DNA of 64,000 bases from Ilex aquifolium. Lineage: Eukaryota; Streptophyta; Magnoliopsida; Aquifoliales; Aquifoliaceae. Below the pieces are notes generated by a model. The model was not told where the DNA came from. It saw only the letters and a list, made by a program, of their open reading frames with translations, and did not search any database. The stretch is taken from contig OX637392.1 in the NCBI GenBank assembly GCA_951799425.1, positions 33,564,093-33,628,092 on the forward strand, in the 5' to 3' direction. Position numbers and translations under genes: made by a program. Shown one piece after another: positions 34,169 through 43,965 of the stretch. Numbering within the stretch: the stretch's first letter is position 1; the number at the start of each line of letters is the position of its first letter.

Positions 34169-36117
34169 TGACAGCTATCTATCCGATGTACACCCAAGTG
34201 CAGGTGGTCAAGCTGCAGTAATAATCCGGTTTGAGTCGGAGTCGAATCCACAGGGAACTTTTGTTGATATTTCTAAGGTAAGCAGTGGTAGAGACCTTTT
34301 GGTGGTAACATTTTTTTGATTTGGATTTGCTGTGAGATGTGGGTTTTGCTGGACATAATATAAGATTCTTTCCAGGAGATTTTCTTAACAAATTAGGAAA
34401 TGAATGTTAATAAAAAAAAGAGTCACTCTTTAGTGCAAGGATCTGGACATGTAGTTAGTTATCCGGTTTGTCATAATTGTGCTTGATAACTCAATTAACT
34501 CCCGTGTCAACAGTAAGTTAATCGGAAGATAAAGATGGATTGTGAGAATTAATAACATGATTCCGATGTCTTTCTAGAAGTTTACAAGCATTGCCTGTGC
34601 CGAGACTTGACCCGTCTACAAACAATCAAGTGTTTCTACAAGACATCCAATCATGATATTAATAGTCCATTCTTTTTAGTGAAGTACAATAAGGGGGGAG
34701 ATTGAAGGGTAGTCATGAGGATCTAGCCGGGGTACTTGCCTTGAACTGATGAGTCTTTCTATGCAGGAGTCATCCATGTCATAGAAAGGGCTCACAATTA
34801 TACAAAGTACCTTAGCTTTGCTAGATGCAATCAATCATCCGATAATAGGGGAAAATAAACGTTAAGCATAAAAGAACATTGCACAAATATAATTCCCGGA
34901 TAAATTATACATGCCCTTCTCCTCTCACTAAAGAGTGAATGAGAAACTACTCACTCTTCATGGCTTGGGTAAAGCTAGAAAAGTGAGTGATGCTCATCCC
35001 TCCAAGTGGAGAACTTTAAAAGATAGAGTAACACAAATACGGAGCAAATCTTCCCCAAAGAATGGGTGAATCACGTTCCACCCTTCACGGCTTTGATCAA
35101 GCTCTAGAAAAGTGGAAGAGTTTCACTCTTCTAAGAAAGAAGGAAGCTCAAGCAATGGAAGTGAAATGCATGAACAATTAAAGTAGAAGAAAGCTAGTCA
35201 CATTTGGAGGGTGGCTTCCTCAACCAAAGATTGGAGGGTTGCTTACTCAACCAAGATGGGAGCTATCTCTCTTCTATGCATGAGAATTGAAAGCATAGAC
35301 ATAAACATAAGCATAAAACTACTGCTATAACAAGCAAGAGATGTTGGACTAAAGCCAAACCAATCTCTAAAATAAATACTTCATAAGGAAAATGAACTAA
35401 CTACAATGAAAGTGGGAGTCTAAGCCTCCATCACTATACTACTTCCTACAATGCTTGGCTCCTCAAGCTCTCCAACAAGGGGAGTATTTATAGGCAAGAG
35501 GAGGAGGTAGGGGGGGTGAAAGAATAGTGTTTGCCGCCCAAGTCCAAGTGAACAGTCAACAACTCTGCAGCCAGTCTGTGGATGACGTTCGAACGTGAGT
35601 TGGCGTTCGAACGTTCTTTCTGTTTTTGCACTGAGGTCGTTCGAACGTTGCTTCTGTTTTGGCACTGAGGGCGTTCGAACGCCAGATCTGCTCTGACCCC
35701 TTTCACTTGAGTGATCTGTAGGTTCCCTGTGAAGTGCAGTACCAACTCTCTGCAGTGGTCTGGTCTTCAATCCACTCAAGTGCACGTTCGAACGTGAGTT
35801 GGCGTTCGAACGTGACACTCAAGTACTTCAGTGTTCCAGTCTTCTTTCCTAACTGCCACACGCCATCTCTTCAGCATCTGAGTCTGCTACAGTGTCTTGT
35901 TTGACGTTCGAACGTGAGTTGCCGTTCAAACGTGGTGACAGTGTTCCAAGCTTCTCCAATTTTGGGCTATAATGTACTGGCACTGCATCCAAGTGTGGTA
36001 CTTGTTGTTTTTGGGTCCTTGTTCAGTTTAGGGCCTGAAATGACATCACTTAAACTCCATTAAAGTACAATTAGTCTTAAAATGTCATAATAATATGTCA
36101 AGTTTAAGTACTAATCA
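34169..36117 (-). repeat. 3' LTR of Athila-2
   Basis: 1949 bp, plus-strand ends TGACAGCTAT and GTACTAATCA. On the minus strand the TATA box is CTATAAATACTCC (TATAAATA, 35485-35492). Eight TTCGAA-centred palindromes lie at 35585-35933, 93-441 bp upstream of it. The block next to 34169 (CCCTGTGGATTCGACTC, TTGACCACC, CTTGGGTGTA in sense) is the U5 end. Confidence 0.95.
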
Positions 36118-36130
36118 CACTCCCCAACCT
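36118..36130 (-). other. Polypurine tract of Athila-2
   Basis: Minus strand AGGTTGGGGAGTG abuts the LTR start TGATTAGTAC. Nearly the same PPT occurs in Athila-1 (AAGTTGGGGAGTG). Confidence 0.9.
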
Positions 36131-37947
36131 AAATATTGCTAGTCTCTAGTAATACGAAAAAGAAAATTCTACTCCTAATGCCATTTTCGTAGGTCATCCG
36201 GTTGCATTTAGATTATGCAACAAGCCGTTGAACCACTAGGTTTACCCTAGCGGACGAGTGTTGTCTCGTGAGGGTTTCCAGAGAAGCTACCCACAAACTT
36301 CAGTCGAACAGATGTGTATAGTAGAATGTTGTCTAAAGTAAATTAGCATCATGGTCGTTGAGACACCAGATTTTCAACTTTTGATTTATGTCTCACACAT
36401 CCTTATTTCACAGGTATTCAATCTATGCAAAAATTATCATTTGATACATTGGTATTTGAAATTCTCAATGCAATAGGAATGATCATTCAAGCAATAAAAA
36501 TTGTTATGTAACAAATACTCCCTTTTATTCACCTTCCATGGATAGTTTCGATTTCACAAACCTCACGTAGTAAACTCTCAGCAAAGGTTCACTCTGATTA
36601 TAGTGACTTGTTTCTCACAGATCATGTGATCAGAAGATGGCCAGTCGAAAAATCACATGCACTATTTAAGAAAGGAGTGAAATTTTAAATAAGCAACTAC
36701 TTATGTTTGGCATAATCTCATGAAAGAATATCAACGCAATTAAAAGGAATGCTATTTACCATATCCCCATTGTGATTAACAACACATGCATGCAACATAC
36801 TTGAGATCAATTAGGGCTTTGCATGGGTTGTAGCGTGGCCAGAGGTCAGTGGCTAACGAAACGACGTCAGGGATTTTCAAAAACTATCTATTATTTGCGT
36901 ATTATAGCACACCTCTTTCTAGCTTCTTGATATTTTGCCGAAAGATGACATTTCTTTCTTTCATTTTTCTCATTTTTTCACTTTCTTGGCAAGTTCTTGC
37001 CTTTTCGCTTCTGTTTTGTTTCAATTGTTCCAATCAACTCTTCTTGGATGATAATCTCGAATGCTCCTATTTCTTTTCCTTTTTCTGTATCATCTTACAA
37101 AGAGGATGTAAGAAATTTAGATAGCCAAGGTATGTCAAGGATGTTTTCCTGTGGTTTGGTAATCATGTAGGTTTATCAAAGAAAACTTTAAACATTGATA
37201 GCTCAAACGTGGCTAACGAGGGAAAATTTTTTTTTTTTTCAAAGAAAGGTCTAAGGCTCAATATTATATCAAAGATGGCCTAAGATCATTTCTCAAGCAT
37301 GTGCACATGTATGTGTCGTATGTGATGGTTCCGTGTGGGATATGTCAATAGATCACTTTTAAGTGCGTTAATCAAAGCAAGGTTAATGAGATCATTCAAA
37401 AATTGAGATTTGAAAAGAATTTGCTTGAGTAAACATTGATTGTCTCTCGAAAGCATCGTTAGGTTCGAAACTCACCCTGGTGTTCTTTGTTATCTCCACT
37501 GTGTATGTCAGGTTTTCCAGGGAGTATCGGTTATATACCAATTCCATTTGCGAGTCAGATCCTCCTGTACTTTTAAAATAACAAATATCGATGTACAAAT
37601 GACAATTTAAGTATAGAGAGAACATCCATGTTTTTCAAGAAATGTGGTTTGAAGTCTTAGTTAATAAATTGAGGTGTCAAACCGATCATGTGCATATTTA
37701 CTCTAGCAAGCATTCTTATATCCACATTTGTTCCTTCTCCTTTTAATTTCTATGCTAAATCTACAAATGTATAAAACCAAATAAAAGTGATAAATGGAAC
37801 CATTCATTTCAAAATATCATCCTTTAACATCAACGGTTCATTCATTCACAACCACACAAAAACTTACAACTATAAAAGAAGAAATTCATACAAAGAAGTA
37901 CTTTAAACAAACATAGGAACAAGAACAGAAATAGAAGTTCCTCTCTC
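36131..37947 (-). other. Athila-2 non-coding region between env-position ORF and PPT
   Basis: About 1.8 kb without a supported gene. 37238-37400 contains, on the minus strand, ATCTCATTAACCTTGCTTTG, ATGATCTTAGGCCATCTTTG and TTGAGCCTTAGACC, matching 17150-17290 of Athila-1. There the block lies before, not after, the env-position ORF. Confidence 0.6.
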
Positions 37948-39057
37948 TCACTCTCCTCCTTGGCCACTAGCACCACCCTGTCCTCCCCTCAAATACCAAA
38001 GGATCTCGTCCTGCTTAGCTTCAATGCTAAGCAGGACGTCCATAAAAGAGCGTCGGGTGCTGGTGCTGGTGCTAGGTCCTGCCTCCGCTAGCTGATCTCC
38101 TTCCCCTCCTACCTTTCTCTCTATCTCTCTCTCCATCTCATCCAACTCTTCCTCCACTTCATCCACTCCTTGGGCCGGGGGCTCTTCTTGCCTTGCCGCT
38201 GGGCCGCCACTATGACTTTGGCTCCTCCGGAAGGAAGCCTTGTTCAGTGGCCCCATTGGCTTCTGGATCTCCATCCCAGTCTTTATCCTTACCCCATGCT
38301 CCGTGCACATCTGAGTCACGAGGGTGCCGAAGGGAAGCGAATTCCTCTTCACATCACACCTTTTTTTCATTTCGCTCAACACTAAGGAGGGGATGTCAAT
38401 GCTATGCCCTTTTCCAATAGCATACAACAATCGGGCCATGTCGGGTAGAATTTCATTTTTTCTTCCAATCAGGGCAAAGTTTGACACCGCAATCAAATTC
38501 AACATTTTGTATTTGTCACTTAGCTCCCCTTGCTTAAGAAATTTCTTCCCCACCCAAGAAAAGTCAGCTATCCCAGTCAACTCCTTTCCTACCACAGTCA
38601 TTGCCACATTCTTCTTTGGTGGGTAGGTAGGGTTTTGTACTCGGGGTATCTCGTCCCTTATCTCTACAATGTACGCCTCGTCCACGTCAATGTGGGTACC
38701 CCTAACGTATGTGCGTATTACGCCGTTGATGATCTCGGCATTGGAGTAAAACTCTCGCACCAATTCAACAACGGCGTCTCCACCATTTCTCAAATACCAA
38801 ACCCATTCCCTTCTCTCCATTTCTTGTTTTATCCCAATCTCAGCAAAATCATCAATCACCACATCCCTCTCACAAACAATAGCATGTTTATGGTAGAAAT
38901 TCTCATACCTTTCAGCCTTTAAGGCATTAGGAAATCTGGTTTTGTCGAATTTCTTGGTCCTTTGCCTTCCTCCTCTTTCTTCTATCACTTCTTCCACCAT
39001 GTTTGGGTCTTGATTTACTGGTGGAGCACGCCTGGCAGGAAGCTTCATCCTTGGCAT
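37948..39057 (-). CDS. Athila-2 env-position ORF (PF20167-like putative plant transposon protein)
   Basis: An intact 369-codon ORF. Residues 1-45 are basic and Pro-rich (MPRMKLPARRAPP). Residues about 45-260 carry the core of the plant transposon-protein family found between pol and the 3' LTR of Athila elements: YENFYHKHAIVCERDVVIDD, LVREFYSNAEIING, YVRGTHIDVD, LPDMARLLYAIGKGHSIDIP and FGTLVTQMCTEHGVRIKT. A charged helix DEVEEELDEMEREIERKV (about 300-320) is a possible coiled coil, and the C-terminus is Gly/Gln-rich. No signal peptide, membrane span or glycoprotein features, so 'env-like' describes position only. A palindrome array with TATA box lies directly upstream. Function unknown. It is conspicuously intact in an element whose pol has stops. 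Confidence 0.8.
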   Translation of the reverse strand: MPRMKLPARRAPPVNQDPNMVEEVIEERGGRQRTKKFDKTRFPNALKAERYENFYHKHAIVCERDVVIDDFAEIGIKQEMERREWVWYLRNGGDAVVELVREFYSNAEIINGVIRTYVRGTHIDVDEAYIVEIRDEIPRVQNPTYPPKKNVAMTVVGKELTGIADFSWVGKKFLKQGELSDKYKMLNLIAVSNFALIGRKNEILPDMARLLYAIGKGHSIDIPSLVLSEMKKRCDVKRNSLPFGTLVTQMCTEHGVRIKTGMEIQKPMGPLNKASFRRSQSHSGGPAARQEEPPAQGVDEVEEELDEMEREIERKVGGEGDQLAEAGPSTSTSTRRSFMDVLLSIEAKQDEILWYLRGGQGGASGQGGE

Positions 39058-39058
39058 G

Positions 39059-39460
39059 GCGTTCGAACGTTCTTTTGATATGGGAGGGTCCTGAAAAGTT
39101 CTGGAACTTAGTGTTCTAGGTCTGGGATTGATGATGTTTGATGTGGGGAGGGGTTAGGGAAGGTCGAATTTGGATGTTTTTGGGGAATGAAGGTAAGTTG
39201 AGGTCTGTGGAGGGGCAGGGAATTCTAGGGTTTTGAAAAAATTGGGGATTTTGGCTGAAAACGACGAACCAGGCTTTTATAGCCTGAGTTGTGACGTTCG
39301 AACGTTGGTGACGTTCGAACGTTAGTAGAAGGAATTTTAAAAGATTGTTCGAACGTGGTATGGCGTTCGAACGTGATGAGCTCCCAGTACTTTTGTGTTT
39401 CTGCAGAGGCCAAAGTACTGTAAGCAGTCAACGTTCGAACGTTACCTGGCGTTCGAACGT
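39059..39460 (-). promoter_or_regulatory. Candidate internal promoter: paired TTCGAA palindromes and TATA box
   Basis: Palindromes of the ACGTTCGAACGT type sit at 39059, 39294, 39311, 39345, 39363, 39431 and 39449 (12 bp each). The pairs 39345/39363 and 39431/39449 are spaced exactly 18 bp, as in the LTR. On the minus strand GCTATAAAAG (TATA box about 39274-39283) lies just downstream of the cluster and about 217 bp before the ATG at 39057. It copies the order array-TATA-start seen in the LTR. Confidence 0.6.
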
Positions 39461-39734
39461 TGATCCAAAAATAAAATTTTTCCTATTGCACTATATACAA
39501 TCAAAGAAGACAAAACACACAAATTTAATTCAAAAACTAAGGCGTCTCAGGATGAACCCCTACCCACGCTCCAGGTTTGTATTTTGGGGCATTCCTTACT
39601 CGGCCCATATTTTCATTTCAATCAAAAAGAAATTTATACAAAAAGGTTTTTACATTTTTTTTTTTTTTTGCAACAAATTCGGACCTTTGGCATTCACTCC
39701 CCCACAAAAGTACATATTTCCTATAAAAAATTAT
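39461..39734 (-). other. Spacer between the Cys-rich ORF and the env-position promoter
   Basis: About 270 bp with no supported gene, including a poly-T run at about 39654-39669. Confidence 0.4.
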
Positions 39735-40145
39735 CTACTCTGAGTCTCCCTCTGTGTCTGTGTAAAAGGGATAACCAGTAACTCTCCCAACTTCTTCTCT
39801 CGCAAATCGGTTAAGCACAGTACCGGAATAGCATGGCGTATCAGGGTAATCCTTACTCAGCCCATTCACTATCCAGTCTAATCGATCAAGTGCGCGACCG
39901 GAAATTGGTTCAGAACACTGGTTGTACCTTCTTTCGTGAAAGTATCTGCCACACTGTTTACAGGCACCAAGCCTTTTTGCACGACGGCGTTTGGCAAAAC
40001 TACTTCTGCCACAGAGGGGTTTCGCTTGTTTCTCTTTGATTTCAGCCTTCCTTACTAACCTTGTTTTTTTCATGATCATGGTATGTACATCAGATGGAAA
40101 AGTACGTAGGACTCCTAGGCTAAACCAAAACAGATTTACATCCAT
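39735..40145 (-). CDS. Small basic Cys-rich ORF of Athila-2, unrecognised
   Basis: 136 codons, same strand as the element, between integrase and the env-position promoter. An inner Met (residue 24, MIMKKTRLVRKAEIK) may be the real start. It is strongly basic in the middle (SSFAKRRRAKRLGACK), then CKQCGRYFHERRYNQC, a CX2CX4HX6C pattern like a variant zinc knuckle. The C-terminal half (RALDRLDWIVNGLSKDYPD) looks folded and the end is acidic. I do not recognise the family. It could be an RNA- or DNA-binding accessory protein or a chance frame. Retention of a Cys/His pattern and lack of stops argue mildly for a real gene. Confidence 0.4.
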   Translation of the reverse strand: MDVNLFWFSLGVLRTFPSDVHTMIMKKTRLVRKAEIKEKQAKPLCGRSSFAKRRRAKRLGACKQCGRYFHERRYNQCSEPISGRALDRLDWIVNGLSKDYPDTPCYSGTVLNRFAREEVGRVTGYPFYTDTEGDSE

Positions 40146-40746
40146 GATTGCTAAATTTTAAGACTCACTATCTGGTTCTTTTACGTCTGCCAGTCACAAA
40201 GACGATTGAAGCTGATTCATAAGCATAATCAATTTATACAATCAATGTTCAAACATGATCAACAACGACAATAAAATTTAAAAAAAAATTTGCAAAAATT
40301 ATGAACGAAACTGAACTATAAACGAAAATGAACTGATGAACTGATCATACCCCTCAACCTAAACTGAACATTGTCTCCAATGTTTCGAATTTACCGGTTC
40401 ATTGAGTGTGGAGACGCGGTTGAATGGTAAAGATTTGTTCACCGCTGAGACCTACAAATAAAAACACCAAAAATTACTCATCTGTGCGCAGATCCGGATT
40501 TCGGGTAGGCTGAAAATCCTTATGTGTGAGTGCGAACAAGAGAAGAACACCCGTGAGCAAATATAAGATTAAAATGCTAAACAGGAAGCAAAATATCGTG
40601 TTTGTGGAGTGTGTGGTCATGGGTGTTTTCTCGGCGACTCGACGACTAACAGAAGACAGAAAAATGAAGAAGAAGAAGAAAAAGAAGAAAAAGAAGAAAA
40701 ATGGGGGGGGGGGGCAACTGCGGCGGCTGGGGAACACGTGGGCGCC
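40146..40746 (-). other. Athila-2 post-pol region with hairpin and simple repeats
   Basis: On the minus strand CATTG-GAGA-CAATG (40369-40382) is followed by TTCAGTTTAGGTTGAGGGG, a hairpin plus purine tract matching 16644-16680 of Athila-1. Further upstream, 40663-40714 (plus strand) is an AAG/AAAG run followed by nine or more G residues. No supported gene. Confidence 0.6.
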
Positions 40747-42009
40747 TTATAAAGACGCCCCAGTGGGTCGGGTTGGAGTTGATATTTCCTGACCCGATCC
40801 ACAGGAGTGTCGGCAGGCGCAAATTTCGGAGGAGTACTCTGGTTCCATTAAAAGAATGGTTTCCACATTTCTAACAAAATCCTCCAAAAATGGTTTTAAC
40901 CTCTGACCATTAACAGTAAAATTATTACCGTTTGCTGGGTTTTCCACTTCAACTGCTCCGTGATCAAACACCTTTTTCACAATGTAAGGCCCAGCCCATC
41001 TTGATTTCAACTTACCAGGAAAGAGGCGGAGTCTTGAATTGAATAGCAAGACTTTTTGAGATGGCTCAAAATACTTCCGCACAATGTGTTTGTCATGAAA
41101 AATTTTCATCCTGGTTTTAGCAATCTTAGCATTTTCATATGCTTCATTTCTCAATTCCTCCAATTCATTCATCTGAAGTTTCCTTTTTAGCCCAGCCTTG
41201 TCTAAGTCAAAATTCATTGCTTTAATGGCCCAGTATGCCCTATGTTCCAATTCCACAGGCAAGTGTCATGGCTTTCCATAGACTAATCGATAAGGAGACA
41301 TGCCCAAAATTGTTTTAAAAGCAGTTCGGTATGCCCAGAGCGCATCAGTTAGTCTTAATGACCAATCTTTGCGATCTGGGTTCACCGTTTTTTCCAAAAT
41401 TAATTTGATCTCCCGATTAGCTAACTCAGCTTGTCCACTAGTCTGTGGGTGATAAGGGGTTGCAATTTTGTGAAAAATCAAGTATTTTTTCATTAAATTC
41501 CAGAAAGGACGATTGCAAAAATGAGCACCCCCATCACTTATGATTGATTTCGGAATTCCAAACCGAGACAAAATATTTTCTTTTAAAAATTTGATCACTG
41601 TTTTGTGATCATTGTTTCGGCATGGAATTGCTTCAACCCATTTAGATACATAGTCTACAGCCACTAAAATGTATAGATAGCCAAAGGAAGGGGGAAATGG
41701 TCCCATAAAATCGATGCCCCAACAGTCAAAAATTTCAATTACCAAAATGGGGTTTAAGGGCATCATATTTCGTTTAGAAATGTTTCCCAACCTTTGACAC
41801 CTATCACAAGTTAAACAAAAGGCATGGACATCTTGAAAAAGTGTGGGCCAGTAAAATCCACACTGCAATATTTTTGCAGCGGTTTTTCTTGATGAAAAGT
41901 GGCCACCACATGCTTCAGAATGACAAAAAGTGATTACCTGGCTACTTTCATGAGCAGGGATGCAACGTCTTATGATTTGATCTTTACAGTACTTGAATAC
42001 GTAAGGATC
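40747..42009 (-). pseudogene. Athila-2 integrase (one internal TGA)
   Basis: Follows RT-RNase H in the same frame after the TAG at 42010-42012. HHCC domain: [12 protein letters not shown] and FCLTCDRC. Catalytic core: [29 protein letters not shown] and [15 protein letters not shown] carry intact D, D and E. Near 41266-41268 the sequence reads YGKP-stop-HLPVELEH. Athila-1 has Cys-Tyr at this point ([10 protein letters not shown]), so the TGA replaces a Cys codon. The rest (41262-40747) holds the C-terminal domain, SRWAGPYIVKKVFDHG and [15 protein letters not shown], and ends at 40747. No chromodomain. Apart from the stop, every catalytic residue is present. Confidence 0.9.
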
Positions 42010-43965
42010 CTACCAAAAGAAGTTACGTACCTCCCTCAGAAATTTCTTTTGGTCCAACATGGTAAAAGATGGAGGGAGTGTACCAGTAGCAAGAAAGTTA
42101 GCAATGTCTGCATACCAAGGTGTATTATCAATCATGAACAGTTGTTCATCGGGGAATTTCTCATTGATTGGCAGTCCATCCTCATGAAATTCATAGGTTA
42201 GTCTGGATAGATGATCTGCCACCACATTCTCGACGCCTTTCTTGTCTTTAATGACAAGATCAAACTCTTGGAGCAAAAGTATCCATCTCAAGAGTCTCGG
42301 TTTGGCGTCCTTCTTTGTGAGCAAAAATTTCAGAGCTGCATGGTCAGTGAATACAGTAACAGAAGAACCAACAAGATAAGAACGGAATTTTTCCAGTGCA
42401 AAAACTACAGCAAGCAATTCTTTCTCAGTTGTTGAATAATTCATTTGGGCATCATTCAAAGTTTTGCTTGCATAGTAAATCACATGGGGTTTCTTATCTT
42501 TTCTTTGTCCCAATACAGCACCTACAGCAAAATCACTTGCATCACACATTAGTTCAAAAGGAAAATTCCAGTCAGGAGATTGCATTATAGGTGCGGAAAT
42601 TAACATGTCTTTTAGTTTGTCAAAGGCTTTTTGGCATGCTTCATTCCAATCAAATATTACATCCTGACTTAGGAGGTGACACATTGGTTTTGCTATGGTA
42701 CTGAAATCTTTGATGAATCTCCTGTAGAATCCTGCATGTCCTAGGAATGATCTAACATCTTTTACAGTCTTAGGAGCAGGCAAATTTCCAATCAAATCAA
42801 TGTTTGCCTTGTCAACTTTCATGCCTTCAGACGACACGATGTGACCAAGAACAATGCCCTGTGTTACCATGAAATGACATTTTTCCCAATTGAGCACTAG
42901 GTTGTCTTCCTTACATCTGATCAGTACTTTCTCCAGATTGGTTAGACACAAATCGAAAGAATCACCATAGACAGAGAAATCATCCATAAACACTTCCAAA
43001 ATTTTTTCAACCATATCACTGAACAAGCTTAGCATACATCTTTGGAATGTTGCAGGAGCGTTACAAAGTCCAAATGACATTCTTTTAAAAGCAAAGGTGC
43101 CAAAGGGGCATGTGAAGGTTGTTTTCTCCTGATCATCTAAGGCTATCTCAATTTGGTTATACCCGGAATATCCATCCAAGAAACAATAAAATGCATGGCC
43201 TGCAATTCTCTCCAGGACTTGGTCAAGAAATGGAAGAGGAAAATGATCTTTTCTAGTGACCAAATTGAGTTTTCGATAATCAATGCACATTCGCCATCCT
43301 GTGACGACTCGAGTTGGCACTAGTTCATTTGCATTATTTTTTACCACTGTGACCCCAGATTTTTTTGGCACAACTTGGGTTGGACTGACCCATTTACTAT
43401 CTGAGATAGGGAAGATTATTCCTGCATCTAAGAGTTTGAGTACCTCAATTCTCACAACTTCCTTCATGTGAGGGTTCAGTCGTCGCTGCATTTGACGAGA
43501 GGGTTTTGAGTCCTCTTCAAGGTATATGGCATGATTGCAGATTAACGGGCTTATACATTTCAAATCAGCGATGGTCCATCCAATGGCACTTTTATGACTC
43601 CGAAGAACTTCAAGCAATTTAGACTCTTGCAAGTCTGTGAGCTTAGATGAGATTACCACTGGGTATGACTCATTCTCTCCTAAAAATGCATATTTGAGGT
43701 CAGATGGGAGAGGTTTCAATTCAGGCTTTGGTGGGCTAACACTTGATGAGACTGGCTTTGTGCCACTTGGTGAAATTTCTTCAATTTTGAGTGCCCAGGT
43801 CTCAACAGTATGATTAGGGTCAACTGGTGGATTTGGGTCATCATCTTTTATTTCTGATGAGATGATTTCTAACAGAGATGATTCAGCAGGATCCTCACAG
43901 AATGTATCATCCAGATGCTCTTGTATCAAAGATTCTATGGAGTTTACTTCCCTTTCTTCCTTTTC
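42010..43965 (-). pseudogene. Athila-2 reverse transcriptase-RNase H
   Basis: Same frame as gag-protease, after the TAA at 43966-43968. A linker (about 43960-43690) leads to [76 protein letters not shown] and [13 protein letters not shown], with catalytic MDD intact (about 42979-42993). The RNase H follows with [44 protein letters not shown] and VVADHLSRL, so D-E-D-D is complete. It closes at TAG 42010-42012 after EVRNFFW. Athila elements usually have an acidic residue here, so GAG to TAG is likely. The enzymes look biochemically sound but cannot be reached from gag without passing a stop. Confidence 0.92.

Noticed and set aside
35585..35933. Heat-shock elements, because TTC and GAA units abound
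   Set aside because: The consensus needs TTCnnGAA with a two-base gap. Here TTC and GAA abut (TTCGAA), so the phase is wrong.
37948..39057. A true viral envelope gene
   Set aside because: No signal peptide, membrane segment, furin-like site or Cys pattern. Only its position is env-like.
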